This document shows positions 1-5,985 of a DNA stretch of 15,472 nt, piece after piece. The stretch covers positions 10,581-26,052 of the forward strand of contig PARL01000002.1 in assembly GCA_002711465.1 (NCBI GenBank). Reading direction: 5' to 3'. Each line of letters begins with the position of its first letter. Position 1 is the first letter of the stretch. The notes under the pieces were generated by a model. The model did no database searches. It was given only the letters and a program-made list of their open reading frames with translations, and had not been told where the DNA came from. Position numbers and translations under genes: made by a program. Source of the stretch: Fidelibacterota bacterium. GTDB taxonomy: Bacteria > Fidelibacterota > Marinisomatia > SCGC-AAA003-L08 > D37C17.

Positions 1-17
1 TTTATATCATCAGCCAT
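1..17 (-). CDS. motB: Start of a gene directly after motA, probably motB (partial)
   Basis: One base after the motA stop codon there is an ATG, read on the minus strand, that opens a frame running off the left edge. Only Met-Ala-Asp-Asp-Ile and part of the next codon are visible. A gene in this position, so tightly coupled to motA, is usually motB, which encodes the peptidoglycan-anchored partner carrying the proton-binding aspartate of the stator. The call rests on gene order only; the visible residues fit a cytoplasmic N-terminus but do not identify the family. Confidence 0.5.
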
Positions 18-18
18 A

Positions 19-813
19 TTATTCTTCTTCAGATTTTCTTAATGCTGGAGGTATATATGAGTTTAATACATCACGAATGACTATCGGATGTTTCTTTTGA
101 TGAATTAACATTAATCCTTCAATAACTAGTTCTCCACAAACTGTATTCTCTTTGTTTCTAGAATTAATTTTTTCTGCAAAAGGCAAAAATAATAAATTTG
201 CAAGAACGGCTCCATAAAAAGTGGTAATTAATGCTATTGACATAGATTGGCCTAATTGTGCCGCCATATCTCCACCATCTGAACTTCCCATGCCTAATAA
301 CATCATAATCAAACCAATTAATGTGCCAACCATACCAAAAGCGGGTGAATATGTTCCCAAAGTTTTCATTAAGCCTGCTTCAGCAGCCTCTCTTCTTTCA
401 CGATATTCTTCTCTAGTTTGCATGATATCTTTTAAGTCATCTAATGGTAATCCTTGTGTTATAAAAACCACTCCATCTTTTAAAAATCTATTATTAAGAT
501 TATTTGCTTGTGATTCGAGTGACTGTCTGTCTTTTCTATATGCTTCTCCAAGAGATACAATGTCATCTACAACTTTATCTAATTCAAAAGCAGGTTTTTT
601 AAAAACAAATCCAATCAAACCAAATACTCTTTTTACTTCATTTAATCTAAAAGCAATTGCTGTTGCTGACAATGTGCCACCAAGAACAATCATTAAACTT
701 TCTAAGTTCCAAAAATTGCTTATGGATAGTCCATAACTCAATCCGGCAAGAAACATTGATCCGCCAATTAATCCAATGCCTAATATTAGGCCTACTATAG
801 TTGCTATATCCAT
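19..813 (-). CDS. motA: Flagellar-type stator protein MotA
   Basis: Inner-membrane stator subunit of the MotA/PomA family (MotA/TolQ/ExbB superfamily). With MotB it forms an ion channel that turns ion flow into mechanical work. Four membrane segments lie near residues 4-26, 36-55, 152-175 and 190-212, with a charged cytoplasmic loop (about 75-148) between the second and third. The two conserved prolines of the family are present: P157 in 'YSPAFGMVGT' and P211 in 'LLFLPFAEK'. The C-terminal tail 'HPIVIRDVLNSYIPP' is typical of MotA/PomA and absent from ExbB/TolQ. The length of 264 aa is normal. The ATG has a strong Shine-Dalgarno sequence (AAAGGGAG, 820-827), which overlaps the stop codon of the upstream barrel/TPR gene, so the two are probably co-transcribed. 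No other flagellar gene is visible, so whether it drives a flagellum, gliding or something else is open. Confidence 0.9.
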   Translation of the reverse strand: MDIATIVGLILGIGLIGGSMFLAGLSYGLSISNFWNLESLMIVLGGTLSATAIAFRLNEVKRVFGLIGFVFKKPAFELDKVVDDIVSLGEAYRKDRQSLESQANNLNNRFLKDGVVFITQGLPLDDLKDIMQTREEYRERREAAEAGLMKTLGTYSPAFGMVGTLIGLIMMLLGMGSSDGGDMAAQLGQSMSIALITTFYGAVLANLLFLPFAEKINSRNKENTVCGELVIEGLMLIHQKKHPIVIRDVLNSYIPPALRKSEEE

Positions 814-825
814 AAAAAGCTCCCT

Positions 826-2169
826 TTAATTATCAATAGAAACAGGTCTTAATTTGTTTTCTTTTAACGCATTTAACATGTCCCGAACTTCTGTATATTC
901 AGGATCTAATTTTAAAGCAATATTCCAATTTAAAGTTGCTCGGTCTATTTGATTTAATTTATAATAAATAGAGCCTTTTCTTGCATACGCTACTGCTATG
1001 TTAGGTTGCAAGGCTATGGAATTATCTATTTCTGATAAAGCCTGCTGGAAATCGCCTTGATAGTATAGTCTTAAAGAACGTGACATATGCCTCATTGCTT
1101 CGTTTTGTGTTGAACTATTCAATTCGGCATTTAAAATCATGTTATTAAGACTGTCTTTGTAAAAGTGATTGTTTAATTTTAGTTCAACATTTTTTGCTGA
1201 AACATTATTGATGTCTTGTAATAAAATTTCAATAGAATCTTTCAGTGAATAAATGTATTGTCCTGCATTATATAACGATGAATCAACACGACCGTTAATG
1301 AAAAGTACGGGATAGTTTTGAGAAATTTTTTGTGTTTTTCTGCTTCTAATTTTAGGAATTTTGGCAGTTATGCCTACTGTAAGAGCTGGTGCATCTTGAA
1401 TTAGCGGCGCTCTGTCGTCTTCATTAGTAGATGATTGATTTGAAAATTCATTTAAATTTTCCAGATGTGTAATGCCTAAAGAAATCTCGTATTCTTCAGT
1501 TACAGGAAATTTCAATCCTATATTAATCCCTTGTGCTACAAACTCAGTAATAAAATCCATGCCACCCCAATGTTTTAAAAATGGTGTATTTAGTTTAAAT
1601 GCTGCATATAATCCAAGCGTTGAAGAAGAATCGTTTTGTGATCCAGAATTTGAAGAATGGGGGTCATAAGCCATTTTTCCAGTGCCCATACCAATTAATG
1701 TAGACAAATTATAATTTGCTGATGATATTGTGTTGGAAAAATTTATAAAAAATGAGAGGTCTTTTACATTAATCAAATCATTTGAAAGTAAAACATCATG
1801 AACCCCTCCTGTAATAGTAGATCTTCCAGTAGTATATAGGGGAGTATGAAAATGAAATCCAAACTCATCATTAGTTTGATACATTTCTGTTTTATCAATG
1901 CCTGTATATGGTAGCATAATATAACTTAATCCAAAACTGGTGCCGTTAAGGTAAGTTTTATTATAAGCAAAGCCAGAACTATGGCTAATGATGTCTCCTA
2001 TGCTTGTAATTTCTGAAGCCATTGTAATAGTAAAAAGTTGATTTTGATTTTTTTTATCTATATCAGATATTCTCATTAAGGCTCCGGGTCTTAAAGCAGA
2101 AACTCTACTGTTGCTTACAAGAACTCCAAAAAATAATATAAAAATTAGTATGTATGATTTTTTATTCAT
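826..2169 (-). CDS. Secreted, probably outer-membrane barrel protein with C-terminal TPR repeats
   Basis: Not a named family that I recognise. The first 25 residues form a signal peptide (Lys-rich start, hydrophobic stretch about 6-18, likely cleavage after 'SRVSA'). Residues about 26-275 are rich in alternating hydrophobic, aromatic and Gly/Ser residues, as in short beta strands of an outer-membrane barrel resembling PorV/UPF0164-type proteins of the FCB group; this is inference. Residues 290-350 form a linker. Residues about 357-424 hold two clear TPR units ('LRLYYQGDFQQALSEIDNSIALQPN' region and 'AYARKGSIYYKLNQIDRA' region), normally protein-protein docking surfaces. The start codon shares one base with the stop of the upstream gene (TAATG), implying translational coupling, and motA follows after 12 bases. 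A role as envelope partner of the MotA complex is possible but unproven. Confidence 0.7.
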   Translation of the reverse strand: MNKKSYILIFILFFGVLVSNSRVSALRPGALMRISDIDKKNQNQLFTITMASEITSIGDIISHSSGFAYNKTYLNGTSFGLSYIMLPYTGIDKTEMYQTNDEFGFHFHTPLYTTGRSTITGGVHDVLLSNDLINVKDLSFFINFSNTISSANYNLSTLIGMGTGKMAYDPHSSNSGSQNDSSSTLGLYAAFKLNTPFLKHWGGMDFITEFVAQGINIGLKFPVTEEYEISLGITHLENLNEFSNQSSTNEDDRAPLIQDAPALTVGITAKIPKIRSRKTQKISQNYPVLFINGRVDSSLYNAGQYIYSLKDSIEILLQDINNVSAKNVELKLNNHFYKDSLNNMILNAELNSSTQNEAMRHMSRSLRLYYQGDFQQALSEIDNSIALQPNIAVAYARKGSIYYKLNQIDRATLNWNIALKLDPEYTEVRDMLNALKENKLRPVSIDN

Positions 2170-2642
2170 TATTTAATTAAGTTTATTTTTTCTATTTCGA
2201 ATGATAAAATTTCATTATAATCAGAATTAGGATAATTTTTCTTAAGATAAATTAAACAATTTAAAGATTCAGTAAGTAAATTTAATTTTAAAAAAATCTT
2301 TGATTTAAGATAAATAAGATTGTCTGATACAATTTGTTCATTAATAGGCTCCATAAGACTCAGCGCTTCATTATAAAAACCTAAAGAATAATAACAGTCT
2401 ATATATTCATATGATACATTAATCAACTCTTCTGAATTAATTTTTTCAAAATGAAATATCGCGCCTTCATAATCCATGTCATAATATTTTTTTAGTCCCT
2501 CGACTCTGTGATATGTTGAGGCCTGTAGGTCGTCTATGTAGTAATTTGGTGAAAAATCAGTAATCCCTACTCCTAAGTCCCAATAAATTTCTACAGAAAA
2601 AATTCCAGAAAAAAATATAACTAATATCATAAGTTTATTCAT
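2169..2642 (-). CDS. Small secreted protein with TPR-like helical repeats
   Basis: Unrecognised family. I choose the ATG at 2642 (157 aa) over the upstream start at 2675, because it gives a clean signal peptide ('MNKLMILVIFFSGIFS', cleavage near residue 16-18) and fits the junction: it overlaps the end of the upstream lipoprotein gene by 8 bases (ATGAATAA). After a short loop, the mature part is helical, with repeated aromatic and small-residue patterns such as 'GLKKYYDMDYEGAIFHFEKI', 'YIDCYYSLGFYNEALSLM' and 'IFLKLNLLTESLNCLIYL'. These look like three degenerate TPR units. It probably acts in the periplasm, possibly as a scaffold with the TPR-bearing barrel protein encoded next. No enzymatic motif is visible. 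Confidence 0.65.
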   Translation of the reverse strand: MNKLMILVIFFSGIFSVEIYWDLGVGITDFSPNYYIDDLQASTYHRVEGLKKYYDMDYEGAIFHFEKINSEELINVSYEYIDCYYSLGFYNEALSLMEPINEQIVSDNLIYLKSKIFLKLNLLTESLNCLIYLKKNYPNSDYNEILSFEIEKINLIK

Positions 2643-3489
2643 AAAAATCCCATTCAATTTGATAACTGTAACCAATAAAATTACCTATGTCGTTGGGAAT
2701 GATTAGCTTAAAGTTGGCAATTGCTCCTGGTTCAATACTAGAATTAGATATTATGCCTGAGTTTTTAAATACATGAGAAGAGCCAGTGGCATAGGTTGTA
2801 AGAGTTTCAATGTCTCCCTGAAAATTTTTTCTTAAGATGAAATCAACTCTTACTAAATCTGCTCTTTGTGTTCCTATGTTTTTTAATTCTCCTTCAAATA
2901 TAGTATTGCCTGATTTATCTTTACTTTCTTTAATATCTTCAATCAATATAACAGATGCAGAGGAGAGCATTTGTCTTTGCTTAATTAGGTCAGCATCAGA
3001 AATAATCTCTTCTTTTTCGTCTTGTGAAATTTCGATAACTTCTGTCATACGGTCTTCCTCATCAAGAACTGTAATGTTTTCAACAATACGTACAACGCTA
3101 GAGCGATCTAATGTTAAATTTCCTATTAAAGTTTCTACAAATATTTCTGTATCATTTTGTGATAGAATTTTACAAAAAATAGAACTTCCATTATTTAGTA
3201 TAATCTCTTTGCTATAAACATCAAAAGGGTCGGCGTATAAACTACTTTTTACATCTAGTTCCATTAATTGGTCTTTTAAATAATTAATTTCAGAATTTAA
3301 TTTTTTTATCTGGTAACTTAATTCTTGATCAGCAAAGTCCGAATTATTCGTTTCTTTTAACGTGTTTTTTGTTTCGACACTTGGTTTTTGTTCGTTGATA
3401 CTTTCAATGTTTTTCTTGCCCGAACACCCAAAGAAAATTGTAGTTATTGCAAAAACAAAAACATGTAATTTTACTAATTTATTTAACAT
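2635..3489 (-). CDS. Lipoprotein with coiled coil, small beta domain and FxLYD-like domain
   Basis: First gene of the envelope operon; not a named protein. I use the ATG at 3489 (284 aa), which has AGGAT just upstream (3494-3498); a GTG at 3504 in the same frame has no such site. The N-terminus is a lipoprotein signal: hydrophobic 'VFVFAITTIFFGC' with the lipidated Cys at 22. Residues about 55-79 are a short coiled coil ('ELSYQIKKLNSEINYLKDQL'). Residues about 94-137 form a small beta unit of the 'I.L.NGS...C.I......I.V.T.IGNLTL.RSSV..I' type, seen in many FCB-group envelope proteins. An acidic linker follows. Residues about 180-280 resemble the FxLYD domain ('IFEGELKNIG...' then beta strands). 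It is likely anchored to a membrane facing the periplasm, as a structural or binding component. Confidence 0.7.
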   Translation of the reverse strand: MLNKLVKLHVFVFAITTIFFGCSGKKNIESINEQKPSVETKNTLKETNNSDFADQELSYQIKKLNSEINYLKDQLMELDVKSSLYADPFDVYSKEIILNNGSSIFCKILSQNDTEIFVETLIGNLTLDRSSVVRIVENITVLDEEDRMTEVIEISQDEKEEIISDADLIKQRQMLSSASVILIEDIKESKDKSGNTIFEGELKNIGTQRADLVRVDFILRKNFQGDIETLTTYATGSSHVFKNSGIISNSSIEPGAIANFKLIIPNDIGNFIGYSYQIEWDFYE

Positions 3490-3493
3490 TATG

Positions 3494-3498
3494 ATCCT
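3494..3498 (-). promoter_or_regulatory. Ribosome binding site choosing the lipoprotein start
   Basis: Read on the minus strand, AGGAT lies four bases before the ATG at 3489. The spacing is short but usable. The alternative GTG at 3504 is preceded only by A/T-rich sequence, so the ATG is the better start; it also places the lipobox Cys at residue 22. Confidence 0.5.
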
Positions 3499-3567
3499 AC
3501 TCACTTTATTTGTTATTAAAATTAAGGAATGAAAGGTAAAAAAGTTTGTTTTGATAGTCCAACAAAT

Positions 3568-3581
3568 ATTTAAATTTAAAT
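3568..3581. repeat. 14-bp perfect palindrome, ATTTAAATTTAAAT
   Basis: The 14 bases equal their own reverse complement. The element lies on the lipoprotein-gene side of the divergent region, with its centre 35 bases from that of the palindrome at 3601-3618. It consists only of A and T, so chance is a real possibility; a regulator site is conceivable. Confidence 0.4.
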
Positions 3582-3600
3582 TGTGTTACTTTGTTTAAAT

Positions 3601-3618
3601 TATACAATATATTGTATA
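3601..3618. repeat. 18-bp perfect palindrome, TATACAATATATTGTATA
   Basis: The 18 bases are a perfect inverted repeat with two 9-base arms and no spacer, centred between 3609 and 3610. The ACAAT/ATTGT arms give it more sequence identity than plain A/T. It sits between the two divergent operons, just upstream of or within the candidate pan promoter. That position suits an operator for a dimeric repressor. The palindrome itself is certain; the function is inferred. Confidence 0.5.
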
Positions 3619-3641
3619 TATGCATATTATTGTAATATAAT
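3612..3641 (+). promoter_or_regulatory. Candidate promoter for the pan operon
   Basis: TATAAT (3636-3641) matches the sigma-70 -10 consensus. A weak -35 candidate, TTGTAT (3612-3617), lies 18 bases upstream and overlaps the palindrome at 3601-3618. The resulting leader before panD would be about 55-60 bases. In sequence this rich in A and T, a perfect -10 hexamer arises easily, so the call is tentative. Confidence 0.25.
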
Positions 3642-3650
3642 CAATTATAT

Positions 3651-3686
3651 TTTATTAACATTTATTAAATTATTAGCGTTTATTAA
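3651..3686 (+). repeat. Three copies of TTTATTAA upstream of panD
   Basis: The octamer TTTATTAA occurs at 3651-3658, 3661-3668 and 3679-3686, followed by the related TATTTAAA at 3691. The first two copies are 10 bases apart (one helical turn) and the third 18 bases further. They lie in the presumed panD leader. They may be low-complexity drift or a protein-binding cluster. Confidence 0.35.
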
Positions 3687-3705
3687 AACTTATTTAAAGT
3701 AATTT

Positions 3706-4050
3706 ATGAAATTAAAACTATTAAAATCGAAAATTCACAGAGCAACCGTAACAGATGCATGTCTAGATTATGAAGGATCTATAAGTATTGATAAAGATTT
3801 GATGAAAAAATCGGGCGTTCTAAATTATGAAAAAGTTCATGTATTAAATGTTACGAGTGGTTCGCGTTTAGAAACATATGCAATTCCTTCAGATAAAAAA
3901 GGTGACATTTGTATAAATGGTGCAGCAGCGCACTTGGTTAATCCTGGTGATTTAGTTATAATTGTATCATATGCATTGATGAGTGAGAAAGATGCACAAA
4001 CACATAAACCGACCGTTATACTTCTAGATGAAAACAATAATGTAAAATGA
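3706..4050 (+). CDS. panD: Aspartate 1-decarboxylase PanD
   Basis: Converts L-aspartate to beta-alanine, the amine half of pantothenate. It is made as a proenzyme that cleaves itself between G24 and S25 ('YEGSI'), turning the serine into the catalytic pyruvoyl group. Visible family residues are K9, H11, Y22, the cleavage pair G24-S25, R54, Y58 and the 'NGAAAH' motif at 71-76. The 114-aa length is close to the usual 115-130. First gene of the pan operon; the last bases overlap the panB start (ATGA). No good Shine-Dalgarno sequence precedes the ATG, only 'AAAGTAATTT'. The residues needed for processing and catalysis are present, so it should be active. Confidence 0.95.
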   Translation: MKLKLLKSKIHRATVTDACLDYEGSISIDKDLMKKSGVLNYEKVHVLNVTSGSRLETYAIPSDKKGDICINGAAAHLVNPGDLVIIVSYALMSEKDAQTHKPTVILLDENNNVK

Positions 4051-4886
4051 AAATTTCAGATATTCAGAAATTAAAGGGTGGTTCATCATCATTTTGCACC
4101 GTAACTGCCTATGATTATCCAACAGCCAAAATAATTGACGACATAAACATTCCATTAGTTTTAGTGGGCGATAGTGCATCCATGGTTGTTTATGGATACA
4201 ATGATACGACGCAAATCACAATGGATGAAATGATTTTAATTGCTAAAGCTGTTAGAAGAGGGATAAAAAAATCATTTCTTGTTGGTGATATGCCATTTAT
4301 GTCTTATCAGCCATCTGTCGAAGATGCTATTAAAAATGCTGGAAGATTTATTAAAGAATCACAAATGGATGCAATCAAGCTCGAAGGGGGTATTGAATAT
4401 TTACCTCAAATAAAAAGTATTATTCAAGCTGGAATTCCTGTAATGGGGCATATTGGCCTTAAACCCCAATCAATTTTAACTGATTCTGGATATAAAATTC
4501 ATGGCAAAAAATTTGATGATGCTTTGAAAATTTATGAAGATGCTCTTGCGCTTGAGCGTGCAGGTATTTTTGCGTTAGTTTTAGAGGGTGTACCTGAAGA
4601 ACTTGCAAAATTAATCACAGAATCACTTCAGATTCCAACAATTGGTATAGGTGCTGGCAGATATTGCGATGGACAAATACAAGTGTTGCATGATCTTATA
4701 GGATTGTTTGGAACTCAGGTTCCAAAACATGCTAAATCATATGTTGATTTAAAAAATATCATTTCTAAATCACTATCTACATATCAAGAAGAGGTGTTGC
4801 AACAACAAATGCCCTCAAACGCTCAAATTTATAACATGAATGAAACAGAATTAGAACAGTTAAAAAAAGCAATTGAAAATTTATAA
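4047..4886 (+). CDS. panB: 3-methyl-2-oxobutanoate hydroxymethyltransferase PanB
   Basis: Transfers a hydroxymethyl group from 5,10-methylenetetrahydrofolate to alpha-ketoisovalerate, giving ketopantoate, the first committed step to pantoate. It is a TIM-barrel protein of normal length (279 aa). Family motifs are present in order: 'TAYDYPTAK' (20-28), 'LVGDSASMV' with metal ligand D42, 'GDMPFMSY' with metal ligand D81, 'KLEGG' with K111 and E113, 'GHIGLKPQS' (134-142), 'LVLEGVP' with the catalytic base E180, and 'TIGIGAG..CDGQIQVLHDL' (198-216). Its start overlaps the panD stop by four bases and its end overlaps panC by 14. The ketopantoate reductase gene (panE or ilvC) is not in the window. 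Confidence 0.97.
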   Translation: MKISDIQKLKGGSSSFCTVTAYDYPTAKIIDDINIPLVLVGDSASMVVYGYNDTTQITMDEMILIAKAVRRGIKKSFLVGDMPFMSYQPSVEDAIKNAGRFIKESQMDAIKLEGGIEYLPQIKSIIQAGIPVMGHIGLKPQSILTDSGYKIHGKKFDDALKIYEDALALERAGIFALVLEGVPEELAKLITESLQIPTIGIGAGRYCDGQIQVLHDLIGLFGTQVPKHAKSYVDLKNIISKSLSTYQEEVLQQQMPSNAQIYNMNETELEQLKKAIENL

Positions 4887-5718
4887 AACCATTAGCGAAT
4901 TTGTAGCTTGGCGTAATAATAGCATTGCTGAAAGCATTGGTTTTGTGCCTACCATGGGTGCTTTACATCAAGGACATTTGTCATTAGTACGCAATTCTAA
5001 ACAAAATAATGTAATTACCGTAGTATCAATTTTTGTAAATCAATTACAGTTCTCCCCCAATGAAGACTTTGAAAATTATCCACGTAATGTTAATGAAGAC
5101 TTAAATTTATTAGAAAAAGAGGGTGTGGATGTCGTTTTGTTGCCAACTCATAATGAATTGTATGGTGTTGATTATGGGTTTACTATATCTGAAAACATTT
5201 TATCAAAAAAATTAGAAGGGCAATCTAGACCTGATTTTTTTAATGGCGTTTGTACAATTGTATGTAAACTTTTTAATATAGTATTGCCAACACAGTCTTT
5301 TTTTGGAATGAAAGATATTCAGCAATTAATAATTATTAAAAAATTAGTTAAGGATCTAAATTTTAATGTGGAAATTGTTAGTTGTGAAACAGTTAGAGAA
5401 AATAATGGTTTGGCTATGAGTTCGAGAAATCAATATTTAAGTGATTTAGAAAAAGATGAGGCATCACAAATATACCATTGTTTAAAACAAGCCAAAATAA
5501 TGGTGGAAGAAAAACAAACTTATTCAACTATTATAAAAGATTTTAAAATTAATATTGAAAAAAATCAAGAAATGAAAGTAGACTATGTTTCTATAGCAAA
5601 CCTTAATACATTTGACGAATTTAATGATCATGAGGATATAAAAAAAACTGATGTAGTTATAAGTTGTGCTGTTTTTTTTAAAAATGTAAGATTAATTGAT
5701 AATATTGTAGTTTTATGA
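4873..5718 (+). CDS. panC: Pantothenate synthetase PanC
   Basis: Joins pantoate and beta-alanine to pantothenate, using ATP through a pantoyl-adenylate. It is a nucleotidyltransferase with a Rossmann fold. The sequence shows 'FVPTMGALHQGH' (24-35) with the HxGH motif at 32-35, 'SIFVNQLQF', 'FGMKDIQQL', and the KMSKS-like loop 'MSSRNQYL'; it ends with 'VRLIDNIVVL' as in the family. The length of 281 aa matches E. coli (283). The start is a TTG inside the end of panB (14-base overlap); it is chosen because 'MKIYKTISEF' aligns with the family N-terminus and no ATG lies between it and the nucleotide-binding motif except Met28 itself. No clear Shine-Dalgarno sequence precedes it, which suggests translation coupled to panB. 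Confidence 0.95.
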   Translation: MKIYKTISEFVAWRNNSIAESIGFVPTMGALHQGHLSLVRNSKQNNVITVVSIFVNQLQFSPNEDFENYPRNVNEDLNLLEKEGVDVVLLPTHNELYGVDYGFTISENILSKKLEGQSRPDFFNGVCTIVCKLFNIVLPTQSFFGMKDIQQLIIIKKLVKDLNFNVEIVSCETVRENNGLAMSSRNQYLSDLEKDEASQIYHCLKQAKIMVEEKQTYSTIIKDFKINIEKNQEMKVDYVSIANLNTFDEFNDHEDIKKTDVVISCAVFFKNVRLIDNIVVL

Positions 5719-5966
5719 AAACAACAACATTAATTATAGGTCTAATTGTTTTGTCTGGATGTTTTAAGTCTTCATGGTCAAAAGAAGATAAGGCCGCATT
5801 TATGGTGGATTGTCAAAACGCTGGCCAATCATATGATTACTGTCTTTGTTCTTTGGTGTGCTTGGAAAGTGATTTTAAATCATATTTCCAAGCACAGAAA
5901 AATCTAGCAACATTTTCAAATCAGTCCGCCATAAATCAATGTGTTAATTCATGCTTTGATAAATAA
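5715..5966 (+). CDS. Small Cys-rich lipoprotein
   Basis: An 83-aa protein of unknown function, translationally coupled to panC by an ATGA overlap. The first 16 residues are a lipoprotein signal with lipobox 'LSGC' and lipidated Cys16. The mature chain has six more cysteines: C33, C43, C45, C49, C76 and C80. The pattern 'W.KEDKAAF...C......YC.C' resembles small periplasmic proteins of FCB-group bacteria that begin with a W.KED motif and carry a 'YCxC' pair; this is recalled from general knowledge, not searched. The even number of mature cysteines suggests disulfides. Nothing connects it functionally to pantothenate except its position. It ends 19 bases from the convergent gene on the other strand. 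Confidence 0.75.
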   Translation: MKTTTLIIGLIVLSGCFKSSWSKEDKAAFMVDCQNAGQSYDYCLCSLVCLESDFKSYFQAQKNLATFSNQSAINQCVNSCFDK

Positions 5967-5985
5967 TAGTGTTAATAGCAGCCAG

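Larger units (their letters stand above)
3490..3705. other. Divergent intergenic region, very AT-rich
   Basis: About 216 bases separate the leftward envelope operon from the rightward pan operon. This is the only place in the window where two operons start back to back, so promoters for both should lie here. It contains two perfect palindromes (3568-3581 and 3601-3618), a run of TTTATTAA repeats (3651-3686) and a candidate -10 box (3636-3641). No open frame or RNA gene is visible in it. Confidence 0.7.

Noticed and set aside
221..736. 171-codon open frame on the plus strand opposite motA
   Set aside because: It mirrors the motA coding sequence, has low-complexity composition and no ribosome binding site or known motif.
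19..813. The membrane protein could be ExbB or TolQ, energising an outer-membrane transporter
   Set aside because: The N-terminal pair of membrane segments, the large cytoplasmic loop and the C-terminal 'HPIVIRDVLNSYIPP' tail fit MotA/PomA; no exbD/tolR or tonB-like gene is visible.
2643..2675. Upstream start giving an 11-residue longer secreted TPR protein
   Set aside because: The extension 'MVTVIKLNGIF' would put a polar stretch before the signal peptide and enlarge the overlap with the lipoprotein gene; the ATG at 2642 gives a clean signal peptide.
5967..5985. Possible bidirectional terminator between the convergent lipoprotein and Cys-rich genes
   Set aside because: The 19-base gap has no stem-loop or T-run that I can find; termination must happen inside the genes or by another mechanism.
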